The notes under the pieces were generated by a model. The model saw nothing but the letters and a program-made list of their open reading frames with translations. It did no database searches and had not been told where the DNA came from. A DNA stretch of 34,850 nucleotides from an uncultured Holophagaceae bacterium. GTDB lineage: Bacteria; Acidobacteriota; Holophagae; Holophagales; Holophagaceae. Of this stretch, positions 17,078 through 24,570 are shown in pieces. Position 1 is the stretch's first letter. Each line of letters begins with the position of its first letter. The translations under genes were made by a program, and so were the position numbers. The DNA lies in contig CAIYNT010000005.1 in NCBI GenBank assembly GCA_903927605.1, positions 1 to 34,850 of the forward strand, read 5' to 3'.

Positions 17078-17106
17078 TTGAGTCAACGGGATTCCGGCGG
17101 TAGACT
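17078..17106 (+). promoter_or_regulatory. rpmE promoter
   Basis: TTGAGT (17078-17083), a spacer of exactly 17 bases and TAGACT (17101-17106) form a good housekeeping promoter. The transcript would have a leader of about 70 bases, containing a small CCCC/GGGG hairpin (17143-17156) before the AGGAGG ribosome binding site. Confidence 0.6.
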
Positions 17107-17181
17107 GGTCGTCTTGCGTGGACAAGCCGCGTGCACACACCCCGCTCATGGGGGCATCCGGTCGGTCCCAGGAGGATAGCG

Positions 17182-17424
17182 ATGAAAGAGAAAATGCACC
17201 CTGAACTGCACGAGGTGAAAGTCCACTGCGCCTGCGGCAACGAGTTCATGACGCGCTCCACCAAGAAGGACATGCGCGTGGAAATCTGCTCCAACTGCCA
17301 CCCGTTCTTCACGGGCAAGCAGCGCCTGATGGACACCGAAGGCCGTGTGGAGAAGTTCAACAGGAAGTATGCGAAGAAGGAAGTTGCGGTCGTTGAGGTG
17401 GCCCCGGTCACGACCGAAGCCTAG
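17182..17424 (+). CDS. rpmE: 50S ribosomal protein L31 (zinc-binding form)
   Basis: Ribosomal large-subunit protein L31 at the intersubunit bridge, 80 residues. The N-terminus [22 protein letters not shown] and the pattern CAC...[12 protein letters not shown] carry four cysteines, so this is the zinc-containing (C+) type. The short C-terminal tail [16 protein letters not shown] is lineage-specific. The ATG at 17182 is chosen because GGAGG lies seven bases upstream and it matches the family's start; an ATG 51 bases upstream is not used. Zinc-limitation switching to a C-minus L31 is known elsewhere, but no such paralogue is in the window. Confidence 0.96.
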   Translation: MKEKMHPELHEVKVHCACGNEFMTRSTKKDMRVEICSNCHPFFTGKQRLMDTEGRVEKFNRKYAKKEVAVVEVAPVTTEA

Positions 17425-17440
17425 CTGCGCTGTTCCAGAG

Positions 17441-17472
17441 AACGGGCCGAGCCATCGGCCCGTTTTTCTTTT
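17441..17472 (+). terminator. Rho-independent terminator after rpmE
   Basis: A perfect 10-bp stem AACGGGCCGA/TCGGCCCGTT with a GCCA loop, followed by TTTCTTTT, is a classical intrinsic terminator 16 bases after the stop codon. Confidence 0.9.
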
Positions 17473-17482
17473 GTCACCTGCC

Positions 17483-17509
17483 CCAAAACTCGGCTTCGCC
17501 GGGTTTTGG
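17483..17509 (+). promoter_or_regulatory. Stable hairpin upstream of the prfA ribosome binding site
   Basis: An 11-bp stem with one T-G wobble (CCAAAACTCGG / CCGGGTTTTGG) and a CTTCG loop ends 11 bases before the AGAGGTGG ribosome binding site of prfA. It could be a second terminator for rpmE or a structure in the prfA leader that limits translation. Confidence 0.4.
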
Positions 17510-17530
17510 AGGTAACCGAAGAGGTGGATC

Positions 17531-18604
17531 ATGCTCGACCAACTCGAAGCCGTGGAGGCCCGCTTCCAGGAAGTGGAGGCGCAGCTCCAGGATCCTGCCG
17601 TGGTGTCCGACCCCAAGCGCCTCCGCGAGTTGAGCAAGCTCCGCGCGGAGTTGGAGCCGGTGGTGCTGGTCTTCCAGGCCCAGCGCACCCGCCTGAAGCA
17701 GCTGGAAGAGGCTGAGCTCATCCTCGGCGATAAGTCCATGGATGCGGACTTCCGCGAGATGGCGGAACTGGAGATCCCTGGCCTGAAGAAGGCCATCGCC
17801 GAGGGTGACACAGAGATCAAGCGGCTGCTCGTTCCCAGGGATCCCATGGACGCCAAGAACGTGATCCTCGAAGTCCGTGCGGGCACCGGTGGCGAAGAGG
17901 CGGCGCTGTTCGCGGGGGAAATCTTCCGGATGTACCTGCGCTTTGCCGAGCGGCGGGGCTTCAAGGTCTCAGTGCTGGACGAGAGTGATGCCGATGCCGG
18001 CGGGCTCAAGGAGGCCACGGCCGAAATCCAGGGCGAGGGCGCCTACAGCCTCTTTCGATTTGAAAGCGGCGTGCACCGTGTACAGCGAGTGCCCAAGACC
18101 GAGACCCAGGGCCGCATCCACACTTCTGCCTGTACCGTGGCGGTCATGCCCGAGGCCGAGGAGGTGGATATCGAGATCCACCAGAAGGATCTGCGCATCG
18201 ACACTTTCTGTTCGGGCGGCAAGGGCGGCCAGAGCGTGAACACCACCTATTCCGCCGTGCGCCTCACGCACCTGCCCACGAATACCGTCGTGCAATGTCA
18301 GGATGAGCGCAGCCAGATCAAGAACATGGCCAAGGCCATGACTGTGCTGCGCAGCCGCCTGCTCCAGAAGGCCCAGGATGAGGCTGATGCGGCCCACTCG
18401 GCATTGCGCAAATCCCAGGTGGGCAGCGGCGATCGCAGCGAGAAGATCCGCACCTACAACTTTCCCCAGGGCCGCGTCACCGACCATCGCGTGGGCGTCA
18501 CCATCCACCAGATCGACAGCTTCATGGGTGGTCTCATAGAGCCCATCATCGAACCGTTGAGGGCGGCATTTGAGGCGGAGCGGCTGCAGGCGCTGGAGGC
18601 CTGA
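17531..18604 (+). CDS. prfA: Peptide chain release factor 1
   Basis: Class I release factor that reads UAA and UAG in the ribosomal A site and triggers hydrolysis of peptidyl-tRNA. The 357-residue protein has the N-terminal helical domain, the PCRF domain and the catalytic loop SGGKGGQSVNTTYSAVRLTH with the GGQ triad. HQKDLRIDTF precedes it, and the stop-recognition region upstream reads VQRVPKTETQGRIHTSACTVAV. Downstream come NFPQGRVTDHRVGVTIHQID and a C-terminal helix. GAGGTGG lies just before ATG 17531. In many genomes prfA is followed by prmC; here it is not, and a repeat-bearing spacer follows. Confidence 0.97.
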   Translation: MLDQLEAVEARFQEVEAQLQDPAVVSDPKRLRELSKLRAELEPVVLVFQAQRTRLKQLEEAELILGDKSMDADFREMAELEIPGLKKAIAEGDTEIKRLLVPRDPMDAKNVILEVRAGTGGEEAALFAGEIFRMYLRFAERRGFKVSVLDESDADAGGLKEATAEIQGEGAYSLFRFESGVHRVQRVPKTETQGRIHTSACTVAVMPEAEEVDIEIHQKDLRIDTFCSGGKGGQSVNTTYSAVRLTHLPTNTVVQCQDERSQIKNMAKAMTVLRSRLLQKAQDEADAAHSALRKSQVGSGDRSEKIRTYNFPQGRVTDHRVGVTIHQIDSFMGGLIEPIIEPLRAAFEAERLQALEA

Positions 18605-18610
18605 TGGACG

Positions 18611-18724
18611 GTAGGCCATAGGCTGTGGGCTGTAGAAAAGGAAGGATCCACCCGATCTGCTCGAGTGAGTCGGCGATTTCTTGCCTACGGCCTACGGCCT
18701 ACTGCCTATAGCCAACAGCCTACT
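18611..18724. repeat. Inverted arrays of a 7-bp repeat between prfA and the lipoprotein gene
   Basis: Three and a half copies of a GTAGGCN heptamer lie at 18611-18635 (GTAGGCC, ATAGGCT, GTGGGCT, GTAG). Six copies of the complementary GCCTACN heptamer lie at 18683-18724 (GCCTACG twice, GCCTACT, GCCTATA, GCCAACA, GCCTACT). The arrays face each other and can pair into a long hairpin with a loop of roughly 50 bases. The right array overlaps the stop codon of the convergent lipoprotein gene, so the structure could end transcription from both sides. Confidence 0.7.
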
Positions 18725-19562
18725 TCCTGACCGTCACTCTCTCCGGCGAGGTCAGGCTGAAAGCCACGGGCTTGCCGGTGGGGATGCGGATCACGGTGTC
18801 GGCGGTGCCCGCGGCGAGGGCGGTACCGGCGGCGGCGCCGAGAGCTGCGCCGCCCAGGGCATGGTCATTCTTGTGCCGGTTGTCGGACAGGATGCCGATG
18901 AGGGCGCCCAGAGCGGCACCACCACCGATGTACTTGGTATTGCGCTCGCCCTTGGCGCTGGCGACCACGACATGGGTGTCGGTATCGAGGCCGACCCCAT
19001 CGATTTCAGTGAGGCGGATGCCCAGGGCACCCTGGCCACTGCTCAAACGGCCAGCAGCCACGCTCTGGGTGACGACGCCGCGGGCGGGGCTGCCGGCACT
19101 CCACACCAGCTTGCCCTCCTGGACCACGTCCGAGGCCAGGCTGCCCTCCCAGGCCTCACCGGCCTGGTCCTTCTCGGTGGTCAGCTCACGGGCCAGGGTG
19201 ATCTCAAGCTTGGTGCCCGTGGGGACCTCCACCACCACGGGTCTGGGAGCTTCCTGGGCGGTCGGGGCCTGGGCCAGGGTGAGGGCCTCCTGCTTCCTGG
19301 TCTCGGCACGCCGCTTGGCGTCAGCCACTTGCCGTTCCAGGGCTTTGACCTGGGACGTGGTGAGATGCTGTACGGTTTCCGTGTCCTCGCCGGTGACCTT
19401 GCCGGACTTGGCCTCGGCCAATTGCTGTTCGAGCTGGGTGACCTTGGCCTCCGCGGACTTGGCGGCCTCCTCGGCTTGGAGAGCAACTTCACTCTTGTGG
19501 TTGCAGGCCAGGGAGAAAGACAGGACCGCCGCGAGGACCAGCGACGGGGACAAGTAATGCAT
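18720..19562 (-). CDS. Predicted lipoprotein with coiled coil and glycine-rich membrane-spanning segment
   Basis: A 280-residue protein starting at ATG 19562 with AGGAG five to six bases upstream. It begins with a lipoprotein signal peptide (LVLAAVLSFSLAC, Cys at about residue 20). A coiled coil rich in Ala/Glu/Lys/Gln follows (ALQAEEAAKSAEAKVTQLEQQLAEAK ... ALERQVADAKRRAETRKQEA). A beta-rich domain comes next (VPTGTKLEITLARELTTEKDQAGEAWEGSL), and then two glycine-zipper like stretches (GGGAALGALIGILSD and GGAALGAAAGTALAAGT). The last part resembles glycine-zipper outer-membrane proteins. Function is unknown; an envelope role is likely. It is divergent from hrcA, sharing a 61-base spacer with a dyad element. 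A longer in-frame start would overlap hrcA and is rejected. Confidence 0.8.
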   Translation of the reverse strand: MHYLSPSLVLAAVLSFSLACNHKSEVALQAEEAAKSAEAKVTQLEQQLAEAKSGKVTGEDTETVQHLTTSQVKALERQVADAKRRAETRKQEALTLAQAPTAQEAPRPVVVEVPTGTKLEITLARELTTEKDQAGEAWEGSLASDVVQEGKLVWSAGSPARGVVTQSVAAGRLSSGQGALGIRLTEIDGVGLDTDTHVVVASAKGERNTKYIGGGAALGALIGILSDNRHKNDHALGGAALGAAAGTALAAGTADTVIRIPTGKPVAFSLTSPERVTVRK

Positions 19563-19587
19563 GGGATCTCCTGGGTATGGGCCAGCG

Positions 19588-19604
19588 TGCCGTATAGTAT
19601 GGCA
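19588..19604. promoter_or_regulatory. Dyad element with -10 hexamer between the lipoprotein gene and hrcA
   Basis: TGCCGTATAGTATGGCA is symmetrical about its centre apart from two positions and the central bases. The -10 like TATAGT (19593-19598) lies inside it, pointing toward hrcA. No CIRCE element (TTAGCACTC-N9-GAGTGCTAA) is present here. The dyad may be an operator for HrcA or another regulator. Confidence 0.4.
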
Positions 19605-19623
19605 TCCCGTGATGGGACCCACG

Positions 19624-20673
19624 ATGGCCCGACCCCACCTCAACCCCCGCGGCGAATCCGTGCTGCGCACCCTCATCGAGACCTATCTCGAAGAGGGCGA
19701 ACCCGTGGGTTCACGGCTGTTGGCCAAGCGCTATCCGGAAACACTGTCCAGCGCCACCATCCGCAATGTGCTGTCGGACCTGGAAGAGGAATCCATGGTG
19801 GCCCAGCCGCACACCTCGGCGGGCCGCATCCCCACAGAGCGGGCCTACCGGTACTACGTGGACCGCTGGCTGAACACGATGCCACCCGATCCTGACGTGG
19901 AAGGACGGCTTTCCGTGACTCTGGATGGTCTGGATCTGGATCCCGAGTCCTGGGCACGCCATGCCAGCCGGACTTTGGCAGAGGTCATGGGTGGCGTCTG
20001 CGTGGCCCTTCCTCTCCCGTTTACCCATAGTCGCCTGGTCCGGCTGGAGTTTGTCCCCGTTGGACCGGGCCGACTCGTGGCGGTCTGGGTGGGTAGCCTG
20101 GGCGAGGTTGAGCACCGCCTCATGGAGAATCCCTGGAATCATTCCGAGACCATCCTGACCGAACTAGGGAACTACGCCACCGCGCAATTCGCGGGCCTGA
20201 CCCTGGTGGAGATGCGGTCGCGACTGCTCGACGCTTTGAGCATCGGCGCCCAGGAGGGTGAATCCCTCCGCCTCCGCCTTCAGCAGCTGGCCGCCCGGTG
20301 GCCGGAGGATCCCGGTGCCGCCGATCCGCCGGTGCTGGTCTCCGGGCTGGGCCACTTGGGCGGGTTGCCCGAATTCGAGGATGTGGCCCGGTTCCGCAAC
20401 CTGGTGGCCGCCTTTGAGGAGCACGGACGACTGGCCCGCCTGCTGAATGCCTTCGCGGGTAGGGCTTCCGAGGACGTCCAGTTGCTCCTCGGCTCCGAGA
20501 ACCCCTATTTCGAAGCCTGGCCACTGGCCACGGCGGTGAGGACGGTGGCTCTAGGGCCCGCAGGGTTCGTCACCTTCGCCCTGATGGGCCCCCTTCGGAT
20601 GGACTATGGCCGGGTCATGGGCGGGTTGCGCTGGTGGTCTCGGCAGGTCCAGAACCGGCAGGAACGTCCCTGA
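19624..20673 (+). CDS. hrcA: Heat-inducible transcription repressor HrcA
   Basis: Repressor of class I heat-shock genes, normally kept active by GroEL. The protein is about 349 residues, beginning MARPHLNPRGESVLRTLIETYLEEGEPVGSRLL. The diagnostic helix-turn-helix SSATIRNVLSDLEEESMVAQPHTSAGRIPTERAYRYYVDRWL follows, then a GAF-like dimerisation region. The C-terminus holds LLLGSENPYFEA...VALGPAGFVTFALMGPLRMDYGRVMGGL, matching the HrcA ending. ATG 19612 (four residues longer) is the other possible start. Neither has a ribosome binding site. It heads the hrcA-grpE-dnaK-dnaJ cluster, although a recognisable CIRCE operator is missing in front of it and in front of grpE and dnaK. Confidence 0.93.
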   Translation: MARPHLNPRGESVLRTLIETYLEEGEPVGSRLLAKRYPETLSSATIRNVLSDLEEESMVAQPHTSAGRIPTERAYRYYVDRWLNTMPPDPDVEGRLSVTLDGLDLDPESWARHASRTLAEVMGGVCVALPLPFTHSRLVRLEFVPVGPGRLVAVWVGSLGEVEHRLMENPWNHSETILTELGNYATAQFAGLTLVEMRSRLLDALSIGAQEGESLRLRLQQLAARWPEDPGAADPPVLVSGLGHLGGLPEFEDVARFRNLVAAFEEHGRLARLLNAFAGRASEDVQLLLGSENPYFEAWPLATAVRTVALGPAGFVTFALMGPLRMDYGRVMGGLRWWSRQVQNRQERP

Positions 20674-20705
20674 GTCCCCTTTACCCAATCAGCACCATTC
20701 TTGCT

Positions 20706-20717
20706 TATACTGCCACG
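20706..20717 (+). promoter_or_regulatory. Putative -10 element for a leaderless grpE transcript
   Basis: TATACT (20706-20711) lies exactly six bases before ATG 20718, and there is no Shine-Dalgarno sequence. The -35 region is not recognisable. It may supply an extra promoter inside the hrcA-grpE gap. Confidence 0.4.
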
Positions 20718-21407
20718 ATGCCTAACGAGCTCCCTCGCCATCCGGATACCCGATCCGCTGCCCCATTGGGGGAGCCTGAGGACGTAGTGGACCTCAATCT
20801 GGACGAACCCCTCGAAGGGGACCTCCAGACCGTCGCAGACGAGGTGGCATCGGAATACCGAACTCAGGTGGTACCCGAGATGGATCTACCCGATCTCCCC
20901 CAACCCTCCCCCGGGCTGGATGGGAAAGTGGACCTGGAGACGGCGCTGACCGAGGCCGAAGGCCAGATGGAGGATCTGCTCCGCCGCGAAGTCGAGTTGA
21001 TGGACCAGCAGCGCCGATTGGCCGCGGACTTCAACAATTTCCGCAACCGCGCTCAGCGTGACATCGCCCTTGCGGTGGAACAGGCCGAGCGGAAGATCCT
21101 GCTGGAACTGCTCCCGGTGCTGGACAACTTCGATCGTGGCCTGGGGGCCACCTACCAGGATGTGGATGCCTTCCGCTCGGGGGTCGAGCTCATCCGCAAG
21201 CAGTTCCTGGAGGCGCTGCGCAAGGTCAACGTCGAGCAGCTCCCCCTCAAGGTTGGCGAGCCTTTCGACGCCCTCAACGCAGAAGCCCTCACAACCTTCA
21301 CCGACCCGAACCTACCGGACGGCGCGGTGGCGGCCATCTACGAACAGGGGTTCATTCTCAAGGGCCAGCTCCTTCGAGCCGCCCGGGTGGTGGTGAACAG
21401 GCTCTAG
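20718..21407 (+). CDS. grpE: Nucleotide exchange factor GrpE
   Basis: Cochaperone that releases ADP from DnaK. The 229-residue protein has an acidic, variable N-terminus of about 85 residues. The long coiled coil follows (EGQMEDLLRREVELMDQQRRLAADFNNFRNRAQRDIALAVEQAERKILLELLPVLDNFDRGLGA), and then the beta-wing domain (LKVGEPFDALNAEALTTFTDPNLPDGAVAAIYEQGFILKGQLLRAARVVVN). FNNFRNR is the family hallmark. The usual Gly residues of the wing are partly replaced. It begins 44 bases after hrcA. ATG 20718 has no Shine-Dalgarno site. Confidence 0.95.
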   Translation: MPNELPRHPDTRSAAPLGEPEDVVDLNLDEPLEGDLQTVADEVASEYRTQVVPEMDLPDLPQPSPGLDGKVDLETALTEAEGQMEDLLRREVELMDQQRRLAADFNNFRNRAQRDIALAVEQAERKILLELLPVLDNFDRGLGATYQDVDAFRSGVELIRKQFLEALRKVNVEQLPLKVGEPFDALNAEALTTFTDPNLPDGAVAAIYEQGFILKGQLLRAARVVVNRL

Positions 21408-21497
21408 GGAATATCCCAGTCGGCTCCAACGCTTGTGCTGGATGCATGACCAAGAAGTCGGTACGATAATCAACACGATCCGCTCGGAGTTCCACCC

Positions 21498-23363
21498 ATG
21501 GCAGGCAAACTGATCGGCATTGATCTGGGCACGACCAACAGTTGCGTCTGCGTGATGGAAGGTGGGGATTCCCGCATCATCCCCACCCGCGAGGGCAGTC
21601 GTACCACGCCTTCTGTCGTGGCTTTCACCGACAAGGGGGATGTGCTGGTGGGGCACATTGCCAAACGGCAGGCTGTCACCAATCCCCAACGGACCCTGTT
21701 CGCGGTGAAGCGGCTCATCGGCCAGCGGTTCCAGGCGCCCAGGGTGCAAGAGGCGATCTCCCGACTCCCCTTCCCCGTGGTGGCCGCCCCCAACGGTGAC
21801 GCCTGGCTCCGAGTTGGCGAGCGGGACTACGCGCCGCCCGAGGTTTCCGCCATTGTCCTCCGCTCCCTGAAACAGGCGGCCGAAGCCTTCCTCCATGAAG
21901 AGGTGGTGGATGCCGTCATCACCGTCCCGGCCTACTTCGATGATGCCCAACGCCAGGCCACCAAGGACGCGGGCAAGATTGCAGGCTTGAACGTCCAGCG
22001 CATCATCAACGAGCCCACGGCGGCGGCGCTGGCCTACGGGCTCAATAAGAAGGGTGTCAAGCAGATCCTCGGCATCTACGATTTCGGCGGCGGCACGGTC
22101 GATTTCACGCTCATGGAGATGAATGACGGTGTCTTCGAGGTGCTGGCCACCAGCGGCGATACCTTCCTTGGCGGCGAGGACATCGATCAGGCCATCCAGA
22201 ACTGGCTGGTCCAACAGTTCCGCGAGAAGACCGGCATTGACCTTTCCAGCGACCGCATGGCGCTGCAGCGCCTCAAGGAGGCCAGCGAAAAGGCCAAGTG
22301 CGAGCTCTCCACCTTGGATCGCGTCGAGATCCGGTTGCCCTTCATCGCCCAGGGGGCCAGTGGACCGCAGCACCTGGAGGCCACCCTCACCCGCGAGCAG
22401 CTGGAGGAGATGGTCAAGGATCTCGTCGACCTCACTCTCATCCCCATCAAGGATGCCCTTGAGCAGGGTGGCAAGACCCCCAAGCAGGTGGATGAGGTCA
22501 TCCTTGTCGGGGGCCAGACGCGCATGCCGCTTGTGCAGCGACTGGTCCGGGATTTCTTCGGCAAGGAACCGAACCGGACCATCAACCCCGATGAAGTGGT
22601 GGCCCTCGGGGCCTCTATCCAGGGTGCCGTCCTCAAGGGCGACATCAAGGATCTGGTGCTGCTGGATGTCACTCCGCTTTCGCTGGGCATCGAAACCCAG
22701 GGCGGCGGGTTCGTGAAGATCATCCAGCGGAACGCCACCATCCCCATCCGGGATGCCCGCACCTTCACCACCGTCACGGACAACCAGAGTCGGGTGGAGA
22801 TCCATGTGCTTCAGGGCGAGCGCGAACTGTCCGAGCATAACAAGAGCCTGGGTCGGTTCGACCTTATCAATCTCCCGCCCCTGCCCAAGGGCGTGCCGCA
22901 GATTGAAGTCTCCTTTGATATTGATTCTAATGGCATCGTGAAGGTCTCGGCCCGTGATCTCATGACCGGGCTTGAGCAGGGCATGAGCATTCGGCCCAGT
23001 TCTGGCCTCTCCGAACTGGAGATCCAGCGCATGATCCGCGAGGCTCTGGCCAACGCGGAAACCGACGTGAAGAAGCGGGATGCCCTGAAGTACATGGCCT
23101 CTGCCGAAGGGTTGATCTTCTCCTGCGACAAGAGTTTCATCGAATGCGGAAAATACCTCTCGGATGAGCAGCAGTCCCTTGTGAGGGATGTGCTTTCCAG
23201 GGCCCGGCAGGCGGTGGCGTCCCAGGATGCCGATGCCCTGCGTGCCTGCGAAACCCAGCTCCTCGAGGCCCAGAACCTGCTCACGGATGCCGTGTTGGCC
23301 GCCAGCGAGGCGATGATGGCCTCCCTGGATGGCGAAGGAGATGGCGCGGCGCCACCGAATTAG
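21498..23363 (+). CDS. dnaK: Hsp70 chaperone DnaK (divergent, no EEVD-like tail)
   Basis: ATP-dependent chaperone, 621 residues. The phosphate-1 loop GIDLGTTNSCVCVMEG, the VPAYFDDAQRQATKDAG segment, NEPTAAALAYG, the LVGGQTRMPLVQ region and DVTPLSLGIETQGG are all present. The substrate-binding domain follows with ERELSEHNKSLGRFDL and VSFDIDSNGIVKVSARD, and then a helical lid. Unusual features: the phosphate-2 motif reads DFGGGTVDFTL instead of the common DLGGGTFDVS, and the end is DGEGDGAAPPN without the charged EE-V-D/K tail seen in many DnaKs. It sits in the hrcA-grpE-dnaK-dnaJ order, 90 bases after grpE, with GGAG before its ATG. It could be the main DnaK or one of several paralogues in the genome. 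Confidence 0.95.
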   Translation: MAGKLIGIDLGTTNSCVCVMEGGDSRIIPTREGSRTTPSVVAFTDKGDVLVGHIAKRQAVTNPQRTLFAVKRLIGQRFQAPRVQEAISRLPFPVVAAPNGDAWLRVGERDYAPPEVSAIVLRSLKQAAEAFLHEEVVDAVITVPAYFDDAQRQATKDAGKIAGLNVQRIINEPTAAALAYGLNKKGVKQILGIYDFGGGTVDFTLMEMNDGVFEVLATSGDTFLGGEDIDQAIQNWLVQQFREKTGIDLSSDRMALQRLKEASEKAKCELSTLDRVEIRLPFIAQGASGPQHLEATLTREQLEEMVKDLVDLTLIPIKDALEQGGKTPKQVDEVILVGGQTRMPLVQRLVRDFFGKEPNRTINPDEVVALGASIQGAVLKGDIKDLVLLDVTPLSLGIETQGGGFVKIIQRNATIPIRDARTFTTVTDNQSRVEIHVLQGERELSEHNKSLGRFDLINLPPLPKGVPQIEVSFDIDSNGIVKVSARDLMTGLEQGMSIRPSSGLSELEIQRMIREALANAETDVKKRDALKYMASAEGLIFSCDKSFIECGKYLSDEQQSLVRDVLSRARQAVASQDADALRACETQLLEAQNLLTDAVLAASEAMMASLDGEGDGAAPPN

Positions 23364-23405
23364 TCTGGGCCTTCATCGGCTATCCTGGAGGTTCAGGATG
23401 GACTG

Positions 23406-24566
23406 ATGAAACGTGACTACTACGAAGTGCTCGGCGTCTCGAAGGAGGCCGGGGCCGATGAGCTGAAGAAGGCCTACCGCAAGTTGGCCATGGAACTGCA
23501 CCCTGACCGCAATCCCGGAAACAAGGAGGCGGAGGAGAAGTTCAAGGAGGCCGCCGAGGCCTACAGCGTGCTGTCAGACCCCGAGAAACGGAAGGTCTAT
23601 GACCAGTTCGGCCACGCCGGTCTGGGCGGCGCGGGAGGGGGCGGGCAGCAGTTCCAATTTGACCCGCGGCAATTCGCGGATTTCGAAGACATTCTGGGCA
23701 GCTTCTTTGGAGGCGGCATGTTCGGGGACCTCTTCGGTGGTGGTCGCCGCAGGTCCACGGGTGAGGAGCGGGGCTCCGACTTGCAGTACAACCTCAAGCT
23801 CAGCTTCCACGATGCGATCTTCGGGAAGGAATCGGTGGAGCTGTCCATCCCCCGCCTCGAAGCCTGCGACACCTGCCACGGCTCCGGTTGCGAAGCAGGT
23901 TCGCGTCCCGAGACCTGCCCCCAGTGCCGGGGCGCAGGACAGGTGGCCGTGCGCCAGGGTTTCTTCCAGATGCTTGCCCCTTGCCCGCGCTGCGAAGGCC
24001 GGGGCCGCATCATTCCCAAGCCCTGCCGGACCTGCCATGGCGAGGGCCGGATCCACCGGAAGTCAAAGGTCAGCTTCAAGGTACCGGCTGGCGTGGACCG
24101 CGGGACGCGGCTCCGGCTCCAGAACCAGGGTGAGGCGGGGCGTTCCGGTGGTCGCACCGGCGACCTCTACGTGGTCTTCGATGTCGAGCTGGATGCCCGC
24201 TATGAGCGGGATGGCAGCGACCTGCACCGGCGCCTGGAGGTCCATTGGCCCCTGCTGGTGACCGGTGGGACCCTCGCGGTGGAGACGCCCTACGGCTCCG
24301 ATAGCGTGAAGCTGGCCGCAGGCACTCCTGCAGATCATGTTGTGAAGCTGGTGAATGCCGGTGTCCCCCGATTGCAGGGCAGTGGCCGGGGCGATCTCTA
24401 CCTGCACCTCCGGGTGGCCGTTCCAAAGTCCCTGAGTGCCGAGCAGCGCCAGCTCGTCGAGCAGCTCCGCCGCAGTTTCGAGGGCGATTCCGCCGAGGGC
24501 GATGAGGAAGGTTTCCTCGCCAAGGTGTTCGGCTCCGAGAAGGGCGGGAAGAAGAAGCGGAAATAG
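23406..24566 (+). CDS. dnaJ: Chaperone DnaJ
   Basis: Type I Hsp40 that feeds clients to DnaK and stimulates its ATPase. The 386-residue protein has a J domain with HPD (MELHPDRNPG), a Gly/Phe-rich linker (GLGGAGGGGQQFQF...GSFFGGGMFGDLFGGG) and four zinc motifs. These are CDTCHGSG, CPQCRGAG, CPRCEGRG and CRTCHGEG. Two beta-barrel substrate domains and a short C-terminal end (FLAKVFGSEKGGKKKRK) follow. It starts 42 bases after dnaK. It converges with the GGDEF gene, leaving only four bases between stop codons. Confidence 0.96.
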   Translation: MKRDYYEVLGVSKEAGADELKKAYRKLAMELHPDRNPGNKEAEEKFKEAAEAYSVLSDPEKRKVYDQFGHAGLGGAGGGGQQFQFDPRQFADFEDILGSFFGGGMFGDLFGGGRRRSTGEERGSDLQYNLKLSFHDAIFGKESVELSIPRLEACDTCHGSGCEAGSRPETCPQCRGAGQVAVRQGFFQMLAPCPRCEGRGRIIPKPCRTCHGEGRIHRKSKVSFKVPAGVDRGTRLRLQNQGEAGRSGGRTGDLYVVFDVELDARYERDGSDLHRRLEVHWPLLVTGGTLAVETPYGSDSVKLAAGTPADHVVKLVNAGVPRLQGSGRGDLYLHLRVAVPKSLSAEQRQLVEQLRRSFEGDSAEGDEEGFLAKVFGSEKGGKKKRK

Positions 24567-24570
24567 GGAT

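Noticed and set aside
19561..19623. Longer in-frame start for hrcA
   Set aside because: It would add 21 residues not found in the family and would overlap the lipoprotein start on the other strand.
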